In this document: one piece after another, positions 34,128 through 44,026 of the stretch | How positions within the stretch are numbered: position 1 is the first letter of the stretch | Layout: every line of letters starts with the position of its first letter | Assembly (NCBI RefSeq): GCF_016746085.1 | Contig: NZ_JAERTZ010000032.1 | Span: 62,001-126,000 of the forward strand | Direction of reading: 5' to 3' | Length of the DNA: 64,000 nucleotides | DNA from: Zobellella iuensis | Lineage (GTDB): Bacteria; Pseudomonadota; Gammaproteobacteria; Enterobacterales; Aeromonadaceae | Notes under the pieces: model-generated | Told to the model about the DNA's origin: nothing | What the model saw: the letters and a program-made list of their open reading frames with translations, nothing else | Database searches by the model: none | Program-made: the position numbers and the translations under genes

Positions 34128-34177
34128 AAGCTCCCGCGGTTTGGGTCGAATGGATTCGGCCCAAACCGCGGGAGCTT
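34128..34177. repeat. 50-nt near-perfect palindrome between convergent genes
   Basis: Arms of 24 nt (34128-34151 and 34154-34177) pair with only one G-T wobble around a GG centre. The inner part again contains GGGTCGAAT/ATTCGGCCC, tying it to the shorter hairpins at 12342 and 34056. It sits between the plus-strand HopJ gene and the minus-strand EamA gene, almost touching the EamA stop. It is probably a bidirectional terminator or REP-like element. Confidence 0.75.
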
Positions 34178-34179
34178 GT

Positions 34180-35067
34180 TCACTTCCACCTGGTGCGGTA
34201 CCAGGCCAGCAGGCTGCGGCTGCGGTAGCTGAGCAGGGCCAGCAGGATCAACACGCAGCCCGCGATTTTCTGGGGCGGCATGGGTTCGTGATACCAGAAC
34301 ACGCTGATCAATATCGTCCACACCGGCTCCAGCATCATGATGATGGCGGCATTGACCACGTTGCTGAACTTCTGGCCCATGGTCTGACAGGCGAAGCGCA
34401 GCGAGGTCGCCAGCAGTACGCTGGCGGCAAACCAGCCCCAGGTCTGGGACGGTATCTGCTCCGGCCACTGCTCGAACAGCGCAGAGTAGAACAGGTTCAT
34501 CACCCCGGTCACCGCCAGGTGCAGAAAGGTCAGGGCCACCGGCGGAATACGGCGGGCGAAACGGCTGTTGAGGTTGAAATAGAGCGCCATCGACAGCGAC
34601 GCCAGCAGGAACAGCAACTGGCCGAGGGACAGGCTGAGGCCGCTGCCCATGGTGAGCAGGAACAGACCGGCCATGGCGATGGGCAGGGCGGTCCAGAAGG
34701 CGCGCCCCGGGCGCTCCTTGAACAGCAGCCAGGCCACCAGCGGCACCATCAGCATCGACAGGCTCATGATAAAGGCCCCTTCGCCGATGCCCTCGCTGTG
34801 GGACACCGCCAGTATCCAGAACAGCAGGTTCATGCCCATGATGGTGCCGACGGCGCCGGCCTTGAGCAGGTTGGCGGCGGGAATGGCCAGCAGCTGTCGC
34901 CAGCAGAAGGGCAGCAACAGCAGGGCGGCCAGCAGGAAACGCCAGCCGACGAAACCGGCGGGTGGCAGGCCGTTGAGGGCTTCTTTGGAAAACAGCCAGC
35001 CGGCGGACGCCAGCAGGGTGGCCGTGAGAATGAACAGATCGCCTCGCCGTTCCGGCAACATACTCAA
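34180..35067 (-). CDS. EamA/DMT-superfamily transporter
   Basis: The 295-aa inner-membrane protein has ten predicted helices arranged as two EamA repeats. The first begins GDLFILTATLLASAGWLFSKEALNGLPPAGFVGWRFLLAALLLL; the second begins GQLLFLLASLSMALYFNLNSRFARRIPPVALTFLHLAVTGVMNL. It ends in a basic tail. Members export or exchange amino acids, drugs or metabolites; the substrate cannot be predicted. The gene is downstream of pflA on the same strand but separated by a hairpin at 35154-35181, so it is likely a separate unit. Confidence 0.9.
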   Translation of the reverse strand: MSMLPERRGDLFILTATLLASAGWLFSKEALNGLPPAGFVGWRFLLAALLLLPFCWRQLLAIPAANLLKAGAVGTIMGMNLLFWILAVSHSEGIGEGAFIMSLSMLMVPLVAWLLFKERPGRAFWTALPIAMAGLFLLTMGSGLSLSLGQLLFLLASLSMALYFNLNSRFARRIPPVALTFLHLAVTGVMNLFYSALFEQWPEQIPSQTWGWFAASVLLATSLRFACQTMGQKFSNVVNAAIIMMLEPVWTILISVFWYHEPMPPQKIAGCVLILLALLSYRSRSLLAWYRTRWK

Positions 35068-35153
35068 AACCCCGATATAGACAGATCGCCCGGCAGGGCG
35101 GAGGTGATGGCCATCGACAGTTACGATGGCAACTGAATCGTCTACTCTATGTC

Positions 35154-35181
35154 ATTCGCGAGCGTTTGCACACTCGCGAAT
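35154..35181. terminator. Hairpin downstream of pflA
   Basis: ATTCGCGAG and CTCGCGAAT form a perfect 9-bp stem with a 10-nt loop, 26 nt past the pflA stop. There is no T-run, so it may act as a Rho-dependent or 3'-protecting hairpin. Confidence 0.5.
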
Positions 35182-35207
35182 CCTGGCTGCGAGCGCGAGA
35201 TGGGATC

Positions 35208-35951
35208 TCAAACGGATACGATCGGGTGATGGCGTTCCATGATGGCCTTGAGCGCCACCATTTTCTCGGTGCCGGGCGGCATAAGCCCTGCCAGCGGATA
35301 GGCCTGGCCGAAGCTGGCCCATTTGTGGCTGCCCAGGTTGTGGTAGGGCAGCAGCTCCACTTTTTCCACCGCCGGGCCCAGGCTGGCGACAAAGCGGCCC
35401 AGGGCATCGATGTCGTGTTCATCGTCGCTCCAGCCCGGCACCACCACGTGGCGGATCCACATGGCCTGGCCCCGTTCGGCCAGGTACCTGGCCAACCCCA
35501 GGGCGAAGCGGTTGCTGACCTGGGTCAGCGGGATATGCTGTTCGTCGCGGATATGCTTGAGATCGAGCAGCACCAGATCGGTGCTGTTCAGCAGCCGGTC
35601 GAGCACGGCGTCGTGATGGTGCACGAAGCCGTTGGTGTCCAGGCAGGTGTGCAGGCCCTGGGCCTTGCAGGCTTCGAACAGCTCGGTGACGAAGGGCAGC
35701 TGCAGCAGGGGCTCGCCGCCGGAAACGGTAATGCCGCCGCCGGAGGCCTGCATAAAGGGCCGGTAGCTCAACAGCTCCGGCATCAGCTCGGCCACCGTGA
35801 CCTCGCGGCCGGTGTCGGTATCCCAGGTATCCCGGTTATGGCAGTACAGGCAGCGCATCAGGCAGCCCTGCATAAACACCAGGAAGCGGATGCCGGGACC
35901 GTCGACGGTGGCGCAGCTTTCGGTGGAATGGATTCGTCCGCTAATGGCCAT
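35208..35951 (-). CDS. pflA: Pyruvate formate-lyase activating enzyme
   Basis: PflA is a radical-SAM enzyme that installs the glycyl radical on PflB under anaerobic conditions. The 247-aa protein (E. coli: 246) has the iron-sulfur CxxxCxxC motif in GCLMRCLYCHNRDTWD, the SAM-binding GGGITVSGGEPLLQ and the partner-binding ELLPYHNLGSHKW. I start at 35951, where GGAGGAA lies just upstream; the open frame continues upstream through the intergenic repeats without a better start. It is downstream of pflB with an unusual 336-nt spacer full of repeats. Confidence 0.97.
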   Translation of the reverse strand: MAISGRIHSTESCATVDGPGIRFLVFMQGCLMRCLYCHNRDTWDTDTGREVTVAELMPELLSYRPFMQASGGGITVSGGEPLLQLPFVTELFEACKAQGLHTCLDTNGFVHHHDAVLDRLLNSTDLVLLDLKHIRDEQHIPLTQVSNRFALGLARYLAERGQAMWIRHVVVPGWSDDEHDIDALGRFVASLGPAVEKVELLPYHNLGSHKWASFGQAYPLAGLMPPGTEKMVALKAIMERHHPIVSV

Positions 35952-36033
35952 GGTTCCTCCCCAGGAGTGTCGGTGCCGTGCCCAAATGCCGAGTTCAGGA
36001 TTTTCGGCATGGCTTGCCATTAAAGAGAAAGTC

Positions 36034-36135
36034 GGCCAAAGGGCCAACTCCGCCGACACGCTGTAAATACCTCCCTGTACGCTCGCACATGCCATCCTTG
36101 GCATGTGACGGTCGGCGGAGCCGCTCCCTTTGGCC
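36034..36135. repeat. Three-tier nested palindrome, about 100 nt
   Basis: The outer arms GGCCAAAGGG (36034-36043) and CCCTTTGGCC (36126-36135) are perfect. The middle arms CTCCGCCGAC (36048-36057) and GTCGGCGGAG (36111-36120) are perfect. The apical arms CACATGCCA (36086-36094) and TGGCATGTG (36099-36107) close a TCCT loop. Between the middle and apical stems lies CTGTAAATACCTCCCTGTAC. I recall elements with this internal phrase in marine gammaproteobacteria, but cannot name the family with certainty. Confidence 0.75.
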
Positions 36136-36212
36136 TTCTGATTTGACTTGGGTGTTGTCTGTTTGAGACCGCCTGGAGAATGGCTGACAGTCTGTTTCAC
36201 TGATATAACTGT

Positions 36213-36282
36213 AGTCCCCAGTCCCCAGTCCCCAGTCCCCAGTCCCCAGTCCCCAGTCCCCAGTCCCCAGTCCCCAGTCCCC
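36213..36282. repeat. Tandem array, ten exact AGTCCCC units
   Basis: The heptamer AGTCCCC is repeated ten times without a mismatch, immediately downstream of pflB on the minus strand. Exact heptamer arrays are prone to slippage, so copy number may vary between strains. The same words make up the inverted repeat at 25061-25111. Confidence 0.95.
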
Positions 36283-36287
36283 GTCTT

Positions 36288-38570
36288 TTACATCGACTCG
36301 GTAAAGGTCCGGGTGATCACATCCCGCTGCTGCTCGGGGGTGAGGGCGTTGAAGCGCACCGCGTAACCCGACACCCTGATGGTCAACTGGGGGTACTTGT
36401 CCGGATGCTCGATGGCGTCGAGCAGCATCTCCCGGTTCATCACGTTGACGTTGAGGTGCTGGCCACCCTCGCGTCCGGCCTCGTGATGGAAGTAGCCGTC
36501 CATCAGCGCCGCCAGGTTGCGTTGCTGGCCTTCACTGTCCTTGCCCAGCGCCTTCGGCACTATGGAGAAGGTGTAGGAGATACCGTCCTTGGCGTGGCTG
36601 AAGGGCAGCTTGGCCACCGAGGTCAGCGACGCCAGGGCGCCTTTTTCGTCCCGGCCGTGCATGGGGTTGGCACCGGGGCCGAAGGGCTCGCCGGCACGGC
36701 GGCCGTCCGGGGTGTTGCCGGTTTTCTTGCCGTACACCACGTTGGAGGTGATGGTCAGCACCGACTGGGTCGGAATGGCATCCCGGTAGCAGGGATGGGC
36801 CTTGATCTTGTCCATAAAGCGGCGCACCAGATCGCAGGCGATGTCGTCCACCCGGTCGTCGTTGTTGCCGAATTTGGGGAAGTCGCCCTCTATCTCGAAA
36901 TCCACCGCCAGGCCGGATTCGTCGCGCACCGGTTTCACCCTGGCGTACTTGATGGCGCTCAGGGAATCGGCGGTTACCGACAGCCCGGCGATGCCGCAGG
37001 CCATGGTGCGCACCACCTCCTTGTCGTGGAACGCCATCTGAATGGCCTCGTAGGCGTACTTGTCGTGGCTGTAGTGGATCACGTTGAGGGCGGTCACGTA
37101 CTGGGTGGCCAGCCAGTCCATCAGGCTGTCGAGGCGGCTCATCACCAGGTCATAGTCCAGCACCTCGCCCTTGAGCGGCTCGGCCTTGGGGCCGATCTGG
37201 ATTTTCAGCTTCTCGTCCACACCGCCGTTGATGGCGTAGAGCAGGGTCTTGGCCAGGTTGGCGCGGGCGCCGAAGAACTGCATCTGCTTGCCTATCACCA
37301 TGGGGGAGACACAGCAGGCGATGGCATAGTCGTCGGAGTCGAAGTCCGCGCGCATCAGATCGTCGTTTTCGTACTGGATGGCGGAGGTGTCGATGGACAC
37401 CTTGGCCACGTATTCCTTGAACGCCCGCGGCAGTTGCTCGGACCAGAGCACGGTCAGGTTCGGCTCGGGGCTGGGGCCCATGTTGTACAGGCTGTGCAGG
37501 TAGCGGAAGCTGTTTTTGGTGACCAGGGGGCGGCCGTCCAGGCCCATGCCGGCCAGGGACTCGGTGGCCCAGATGGGGTCGCCGGAGAACAGCTCGTCGT
37601 ACTCGGGGGTACGCAGGAAACGCACCATGCGCAGCTTCATGATGAAGTGATCCACCAGCTCCTGGGCCTGGGCCTCGGTCAGGGCGCCTTCACGCAGATC
37701 CCGCTCGATATAAACATCGAGGAAGCTGGAAGTGCGACCCAGCGACATGGCGGCACCATTCTGGGACTTGATGGCGGCCAGGTAGGCGAAGTAGAGCCAT
37801 TGCACCGCTTCCTTGGCATTGGCGGCGGGGCGGCCCAGGTCGAAACCGTAGCCGGCGGCCATGGTCTTGAGATCGGCCAGGGCGCGCACCTGCTCGGCCA
37901 GCTCTTCGCGCAGCTGCAGGGTGCGGGACAGGTCCACCCCGGTTTCCAGGTCCGCCTGGGTGGAGGCAATCTGGGCCTTTTTGTCCTTGATCAGGAAGTC
38001 CACGCCGTAGAGGGCGCAGCGGCGGTAGTCGCCGATGATGCGGCCGCGACCATAGGCATCGGGCAGGCCGGTGAGCACCCCGGACTTGCGGCAGTTGAGG
38101 ATGTCCTTGGTGTAGAGATCGAACACCGCCTGGTTATGGGTCTTGCGGTAGTCGGAAAACACCTTGCTGACCTGCGGATCCAGCTCGCGATCATAGGCCT
38201 GGCAGGAAGCCTCGACCATGCGTACGCCGCCATAGGGCATGATGGCACGCTTGAGCGGTGCCTCGGTCTGCAGGCCGACCACCTGCTCCAGCTCCCGGTC
38301 GATGTAGCCGGGGGCGTGAGAGGTGATGGTGGACGGATTGCTGGTATCAAAGTCGAGCGGGGCATGGGTGCGGTTTTCCTCGGCGATGCCGTTCATCACC
38401 TGCTCCCACAGGGCCAGGGTGGCCGGGGTGGGACCGGTCAGGAAGCTGCCGTCCCCTTCATAGGGGCTGTAGTTGGCCTGGATAAAGTCGCGTACCTTGA
38501 CTTCCGTTTTCCAGCTTTCCCCACCGAACCCACGCCAGGCGTGCTCTACGTTGTTGTTGACCGTTGTCAT
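36288..38570 (-). CDS. pflB: Formate C-acetyltransferase (pyruvate formate-lyase)
   Basis: PflB cleaves pyruvate with CoA to acetyl-CoA and formate in anaerobic mixed-acid metabolism. The 760-aa length equals E. coli PflB. The catalytic cysteine pair is in [14 protein letters not shown] (residues 419-420 here) and the glycyl-radical site is in the C-terminal [23 protein letters not shown]-terminal residues [29 protein letters not shown] are typical. A perfect FNR palindrome is located 95 bp upstream. No focA formate channel gene accompanies it in this window. Confidence 0.98.
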   Translation of the reverse strand: MTTVNNNVEHAWRGFGGESWKTEVKVRDFIQANYSPYEGDGSFLTGPTPATLALWEQVMNGIAEENRTHAPLDFDTSNPSTITSHAPGYIDRELEQVVGLQTEAPLKRAIMPYGGVRMVEASCQAYDRELDPQVSKVFSDYRKTHNQAVFDLYTKDILNCRKSGVLTGLPDAYGRGRIIGDYRRCALYGVDFLIKDKKAQIASTQADLETGVDLSRTLQLREELAEQVRALADLKTMAAGYGFDLGRPAANAKEAVQWLYFAYLAAIKSQNGAAMSLGRTSSFLDVYIERDLREGALTEAQAQELVDHFIMKLRMVRFLRTPEYDELFSGDPIWATESLAGMGLDGRPLVTKNSFRYLHSLYNMGPSPEPNLTVLWSEQLPRAFKEYVAKVSIDTSAIQYENDDLMRADFDSDDYAIACCVSPMVIGKQMQFFGARANLAKTLLYAINGGVDEKLKIQIGPKAEPLKGEVLDYDLVMSRLDSLMDWLATQYVTALNVIHYSHDKYAYEAIQMAFHDKEVVRTMACGIAGLSVTADSLSAIKYARVKPVRDESGLAVDFEIEGDFPKFGNNDDRVDDIACDLVRRFMDKIKAHPCYRDAIPTQSVLTITSNVVYGKKTGNTPDGRRAGEPFGPGANPMHGRDEKGALASLTSVAKLPFSHAKDGISYTFSIVPKALGKDSEGQQRNLAALMDGYFHHEAGREGGQHLNVNVMNREMLLDAIEHPDKYPQLTIRVSGYAVRFNALTPEQQRDVITRTFTESM

Positions 38571-38665
38571 AAAACCTCCGCTAACAGGTGGCGACGCTCT
38601 GGTTGGCCGTACATCAGCGCCATTGCCGTATGCATCCAGACTACTGCCGAGGGGGGAGGCGGCCG

Positions 38666-38679
38666 TTGATCTGGATCAA
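38666..38679. promoter_or_regulatory. FNR binding site upstream of pflB
   Basis: TTGATCTGGATCAA is a perfect match to the FNR consensus TTGAT-N4-ATCAA. It lies 95 bp upstream of the pflB start codon, followed by AT-rich DNA. This fits anaerobic induction of pflB, as known in E. coli. The next promoter on the other side, ribH, is more than 350 bp away. Confidence 0.85.
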
Positions 38680-38814
38680 GCTTGGTTTCTGAATCTTTGT
38701 AATTTTACTACATTTTCATGTGTCGCGGTCGTGTTGAATCCGTAATCACGACGTCAGTCGCGGAATTCCGCCAACCACGCAGAGCCGGCGTTGTGCGCTA
38801 CGCATTACTTCTTT

Positions 38815-38890
38815 GTCACTCCCGCGAAGGCGGGAGTCCAGGAGCGCGGCACACTCTGCCCCTGGATGCTCGCCTTCGCGGGCATGACGG
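38815..38890. repeat. REP/BIME element (pair of inverted REP units)
   Basis: GTCACTCCCGCGAAGGCGGG and its inverted counterpart GCTCGCCTTCGCGGGCATGAC flank a ~35-nt spacer. This is the typical two-headed arrangement of the family repeated at 41494, 41645 and 45654. Confidence 0.85.
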
Positions 38891-39036
38891 CTTTTTCCAC
38901 ACCCATATGGGGCTTTGACCGTAGCCGCGTCGACAGGGAATTGAGCATAGCCGAAGGGGTGGAATGTAGTAATAAACAGCATATACGTTCCGGCGGCGAC
39001 CTTAATCGGACTCAGGCTTTTGTCAATCTCTGGTTG

Positions 39037-39045
39037 TGCTAGAAT
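39037..39045 (+). promoter_or_regulatory. Extended -10 promoter candidate for ribH-nusB
   Basis: TGCTAGAAT carries the TGn extension directly before TAGAAT (five of six consensus). It lies 31 nt upstream of the ribH start. No good -35 hexamer is at the right distance, which extended -10 promoters tolerate. Confidence 0.45.
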
Positions 39046-39075
39046 GTGCGCACTTTTGTTCAAACAAGGATTCCC

Positions 39076-39543
39076 ATGAAGGTAATCGAAGGGCTGATGG
39101 CCGCGCCCGAGGCCAAGGTGGCGATCGTGGTCGCCCGTTTCAACAGCTTTATCAACGACAGCCTGGTCGCCGGTGCCCTGGACGTGCTCAAGCGTCAGGG
39201 CCTGGTAAAGGACGACAACATCACCCTGGTGCGGGTACCCGGTGCCGTTGAAATCCCTCTGGTGTGCAAGAAGCTAGCCAAGAGCGGCCAGTACGACGCC
39301 ATAGTGGCGCTGGGTTGCGTGATCCGCGGCGGCACCTACCACTTCGATCTGGTGGCCAACGAAAACAGCAAGGGCATGGCCGGCGTGATGATGGAATTCG
39401 AAGTGCCCATCGCCTTCGGCGTACTCACCACCGAAAACATTGAACAAGCCATCGAGCGTGCTGGCACCAAGGCGGGTAACAAGGGCGCGGAAGCGGCCCT
39501 CAGCGCACTTGAAATGATTAACGTCCTGCAGCAGCTGGACTAA
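39076..39543 (+). CDS. ribH: 6,7-dimethyl-8-ribityllumazine synthase
   Basis: Lumazine synthase condenses the RibB product with the RibD product. The 155-aa protein (starting at 39076, with AAGGA 6 nt upstream; the frame is open 10 codons further) has [59 protein letters not shown] and [24 protein letters not shown]. All are classic substrate-binding stretches. It heads ribH-nusB, normally directly after ribBA, but here ~10.5 kb away because of the sia/pfl insertion. Confidence 0.97.
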   Translation: MKVIEGLMAAPEAKVAIVVARFNSFINDSLVAGALDVLKRQGLVKDDNITLVRVPGAVEIPLVCKKLAKSGQYDAIVALGCVIRGGTYHFDLVANENSKGMAGVMMEFEVPIAFGVLTTENIEQAIERAGTKAGNKGAEAALSALEMINVLQQLD

Positions 39544-39556
39544 GAGGAGTACTGCA

Positions 39557-39967
39557 TTGAAACCGTCTGAACGTCGCAAAGCCCGCCGTCTCGCTACCCA
39601 GGCCATCTATCAGTGGCAAATGACCAAGGATAACGTGGCCGATATCGCCCAGCAGTTTGCGCTGGAGCAGGACACCAAAGGGGTGGATCTGGACTATTTC
39701 CGTGACCTGCTGTTCGGGGTCTCGGTTCATGCCACCGAGCTGGACGCGGTGTTTTCCCCTTATCTGTCCCGTCCGCTCGCCGAGCTGGACGTGGTGGACA
39801 AGGCGGTACTGCGGTTGGCCACCTACGAGCTGACCCGGCGTGAAGATGTGCCTTATCGGGTGGTGATTAACGAAGCCATCGAGTTGGCCAAGGCCTTCGC
39901 CGCCGAAGAGAGCCACAAGTTCGTGAACGGTGTGCTCGATAAGGTCGTCAAGCAGTTGAAAAAATAA
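39557..39967 (+). CDS. nusB: Transcription antitermination factor NusB
   Basis: NusB with NusE (S10) binds boxA RNA in rRNA operons for antitermination. The 136-aa all-helical protein has the RNA-binding N-terminus [20 protein letters not shown], then [55 protein letters not shown], a strongly conserved stretch. It uses a TTG start preceded by GAGGAG. It is 13 nt downstream of ribH and is followed by an intrinsic terminator-like hairpin before thiL. Confidence 0.97.
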   Translation: MKPSERRKARRLATQAIYQWQMTKDNVADIAQQFALEQDTKGVDLDYFRDLLFGVSVHATELDAVFSPYLSRPLAELDVVDKAVLRLATYELTRREDVPYRVVINEAIELAKAFAAEESHKFVNGVLDKVVKQLKK

Positions 39968-39982
39968 CAACAAGCATCGGGA

Positions 39983-40006
39983 AAAAGCCAGCAGTCGCTG
40001 GCTTTT
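39983..40006 (+). terminator. Terminator-like hairpin between nusB and thiL
   Basis: AAAAGCCAGC and GCTGGCTTTT (with AGTC in the loop) give a strong stem flanked by A and T tracts. It lies only 9 nt before the thiL start, inside what is otherwise the ribH-nusB-thiL-pgpA series. It should reduce read-through into thiL. Confidence 0.75.
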
Positions 40007-40014
40007 CATTTTCT

Positions 40015-40980
40015 ATGAATGAATTTGAAATAATAAAACACTATTTTACCGCCGACAGCGGCCGCAAGGACGTACTGATGGGGCCGGGAGACGACTGCGC
40101 CCTGTTGCAGGTACCTCCCCAGACCTGGCTGGCGGTGAGCACGGATACCCTGGTTGCCGGGGTGCATTTCTTTGCGGACATGGATCCGCTGGCCCTGGGC
40201 CACAAGGCCCTGGCGGTAAACCTCTCGGATCTGGCGGCCATGGGCGCGGATCCGCGCTGGGTTTCGCTGGCGCTGACCCTGCCCGCGGTCGACGAAGGCT
40301 GGATCAAGGGCTTTTGTGCCGGCTTCTTCGAGCTGGCGGAATATTACAACGTGGCCCTGGTGGGCGGCGACATGACCAAGGGGCCCTTGTCCATTACCGT
40401 GACGGTGCACGGCACCCTGCCGGAAGGCAAGGGCCTGCGGCGCCATGGCGCCCGGGTCGGCGACGGCATCTACGTCACCGGCACCCTGGGCGATGCCGCC
40501 CTCGGCCTGCAGCAGCAGCTCGGCCATATCGTGGTGCCGGACGAGCACCTGGACTTTGTGCGCACCAAGTTCGAACACCCCCATCCCCGCATCCTGGCCG
40601 GCCAGGCGCTGCGCGATATCGCCTCCAGCGCTTTGGATATTTCCGACGGCCTGGCCGGGGACCTGGCCCATATCACCGCCGCCTCCGGGGTGCGTGCCCA
40701 GCTGGAGCTGGAGCAACTGCCCCTGAGCGAAGCCATGAAGGCGTCCGTTCCCCGGGAGCGGGGCTGGGAGCTGGCCCTGACCGGCGGCGAGGACTACGAG
40801 CTGTGCTTTACCGTGCCGGAAACCCACCGCGGCCAGCTGGAAACGGCCCTGGCCCACTGCGGGGTCAAGTTCACCCGGGTCGGCCGCATCCTGGCCGGCG
40901 AACCCGGCGTGGAGCTACTGGCCGAGGGCAAGCCCTACCGGCTGCAGGCCCAGAGCTGGGATCATTTTCGGAGTGCCTGA
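40015..40980 (+). CDS. thiL: Thiamine-monophosphate kinase
   Basis: ThiL phosphorylates thiamine monophosphate to the coenzyme thiamine diphosphate. The 321-aa protein has the PurM-like fold motifs: GPGDDCALLQVPPQTWLAVSTDTLVAGVHF (metal-binding aspartates), HKALAVNLSDLAAMGADPRW, GGDMTKGPLSITVTVHG and LALTGGEDYELCFTVP. The stop directly abuts the pgpA start. No clear ribosome binding site precedes the ATG at 40015; the start is supported by the family N-terminus (MNEFEIIKHYF). Confidence 0.96.
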   Translation: MNEFEIIKHYFTADSGRKDVLMGPGDDCALLQVPPQTWLAVSTDTLVAGVHFFADMDPLALGHKALAVNLSDLAAMGADPRWVSLALTLPAVDEGWIKGFCAGFFELAEYYNVALVGGDMTKGPLSITVTVHGTLPEGKGLRRHGARVGDGIYVTGTLGDAALGLQQQLGHIVVPDEHLDFVRTKFEHPHPRILAGQALRDIASSALDISDGLAGDLAHITAASGVRAQLELEQLPLSEAMKASVPRERGWELALTGGEDYELCFTVPETHRGQLETALAHCGVKFTRVGRILAGEPGVELLAEGKPYRLQAQSWDHFRSA

Positions 40981-41460
40981 ATGAGAAAACCCGAGCTGGC
41001 GGCGCTGAAGCTGTCCAACCCGCTGCACTTGCTGGCCCTGGGCTTCGGCTCCGGCCTGAGCCCGGTGATGCCCGGCACCATGGGCACCCTGGCGGCCATT
41101 CCCCTCTACCTGCTGGTGCAGGGGCTACCGCTGTGGGCCTATGTGGGGCTGCTGGTGCTGGGCTTCGTGGCCGGCATCAAAATCTGCGAGGCGGCCACCC
41201 GGGCCATCGGCCGGCACGATCACGGCGCCATCGTCTGGGACGAGATCATCGGTTTCGGCATCACCATGATAGCGGCCCCGGCGGGCTGGGGCTGGATTGC
41301 GGCCGGCTTCGTGCTGTTCCGCTTCTTCGACATCATCAAGCCCTGGCCCATCCGCTGGTTCGACCGTAAGGTGCACGGCGGCTTCGGCATCATGCTGGAC
41401 GACGTTATCGCCGGCCTGTTCGCCCTGGCCTGCTTGCAGCTACTGGCCGCCTTCTTGTAA
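40981..41460 (+). CDS. pgpA: Phosphatidylglycerophosphatase A
   Basis: PgpA removes the phosphate from phosphatidylglycerophosphate in the inner membrane. The 159-aa protein shows NPLHLLALGFGSGLSPVMPGTMGTLAAIPLYLL at the N-terminus, KICEAATRAIGRHDHGAIVWDEIIGFGITM (acidic catalytic residues) and FRFFDIIKPWPIRWFDRKVHGGFGIMLDDVIAG. It has about four membrane segments. It is the last gene of the conserved nusB-thiL-pgpA set and is followed by REP repeats instead of the usual further housekeeping genes. Confidence 0.96.
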   Translation: MRKPELAALKLSNPLHLLALGFGSGLSPVMPGTMGTLAAIPLYLLVQGLPLWAYVGLLVLGFVAGIKICEAATRAIGRHDHGAIVWDEIIGFGITMIAAPAGWGWIAAGFVLFRFFDIIKPWPIRWFDRKVHGGFGIMLDDVIAGLFALACLQLLAAFL

Positions 41461-42266
41461 CCCCCGCGGCTTCTCGTCACTCCCGCGCCCCCTCGTCACT
41501 CCCGCGAAGGCGGGAGTCCATGCGTGTCTGCAGGTCCGTCGCCAGCGTCCGGGCCGGTGCATCCTGCCCTGGATGCCCGCCTTCGCGGGCAAGACGGAGC
41601 GGGTATCATTCCCGTGTCTTATGCTGGCACTCCCGCACCCCCTCGTCACTCCCGCGCAGGCGGGAGTCCATGCGTGTCTGCAGATCCGGCGCCAGCGTCC
41701 GGGCCGGTGCATCCTGCCTTGGATGCCCGCCTTCGCGGACATGACGGATTTTGGGGCAGCCACCCCCAAGGCGCGGTGTCAACCGTGCGATCCTGCAGGC
41801 AATGGGGAGCGACATTGTTCCACGCGGCTGACTGCCATTGCTTTGGGATCTCGCCGGGATCGGATTATTCCGGTCGAGTTCCGAGGTGGGGAAAACGTTT
41901 TCCACCTGTTTTTACCTGGCCGACATCACCTTTGGATGCTTCCACGCTTGCTTTTTAGAGCAAAGTTTCTATTCTCTTTTGGTTCGCGCTGATCTATCTT
42001 GATATGAAATGTTAGTCATAAATTCTGCATTAAGAATCATGTTTGAAATTTGTTGCTGAATTTGTGAGCCAGATCCGGATAACTGGGATTCAGTTTTCCA
42101 TAAAGGGGCTTACAATACTTTCAAATGTTACTTTCTTGTTGCCGGGTAAAGTGCAGGACGGCTTTTGTCATAGCACGCTGGCAATACAGAACGACGTCGG
42201 TTGCATGCCCAGGCATCGCCGGTAAAGGATGCGGTATCGAGGGGCTTGCCCCGGTTAAGGATGAAG
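41461..42266. other. Non-coding 0.8 kb: REP cluster then AT-rich leader
   Basis: No gene is supported. The left part (41461-41750) is two tandem copies of a REP/BIME unit. The right part (about 41900-42150) is clearly more AT-rich than flanking DNA and contains a -10-like TACAAT at 42111-42116 upstream of the peptide transporter genes. The base composition contrast hints that the transporter operon leader has a different origin. Confidence 0.6.
41494..41747. repeat. Tandemly duplicated REP/BIME unit
   Basis: Unit 1 runs from 41494 to about 41596 and unit 2 from 41645 to about 41747, a period of 151 nt. Each opens CGTCACTCCCGCG-AGGCGGG, carries the internal phrase GCGTGTCTGCAG and closes CCCGCCTTCGCGG-CA-GACGG. 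Only a handful of substitutions separate them, pointing to a recent duplication. Confidence 0.85.
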
Positions 42267-44006
<1,740 letters not shown>

Positions 44007-44026
44007 TCCCATCGACGGAGTGTGAA

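Larger units (their letters stand above)
35952..36287. other. Repeat-filled pflB-pflA spacer
   Basis: This 336-nt stretch holds no gene. It contains a nested palindrome (36034-36135) and a ten-unit AGTCCCC tandem array (36213-36282) that begins 5 nt after the pflB stop codon on the minus strand. Both would be transcribed in a pflB-pflA mRNA and might set relative expression. Confidence 0.7.
38571..39075. other. pflB-ribH divergent intergenic region
   Basis: This 505-nt spacer holds no gene. From left to right it contains the pflB leader, a perfect FNR palindrome (38666-38679), an AT-rich promoter-like patch around 38690-38720, a REP/BIME element (38815-38890) and an extended -10 promoter candidate for ribH (39037-39045). 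I found no FMN riboswitch core in it. Confidence 0.6.

Noticed and set aside
36213-36282. Possible CRISPR array
   Set aside because: The units are 7-bp tandem repeats with no spacers, and no cas genes are present.
36405-38669. 754-aa open frame antisense to pflB
   Set aside because: Shadow of pflB; the translation has no motif and no ribosome binding site, whereas pflB is unmistakable.
38571-39075. FMN riboswitch before ribH
   Set aside because: The conserved RFN core could not be found, and the space is taken by the FNR site, a REP element and a promoter.
41494-41747. Possible CRISPR or IS element
   Set aside because: The two units are REP/BIME-type palindromes with similar, not unique, interiors; no transposase is encoded.
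41771-42200. Small open frames in the AT-rich leader
   Set aside because: Frames of about 60-80 aa lack ribosome binding sites and recognisable features; leader or promoter DNA is more likely.
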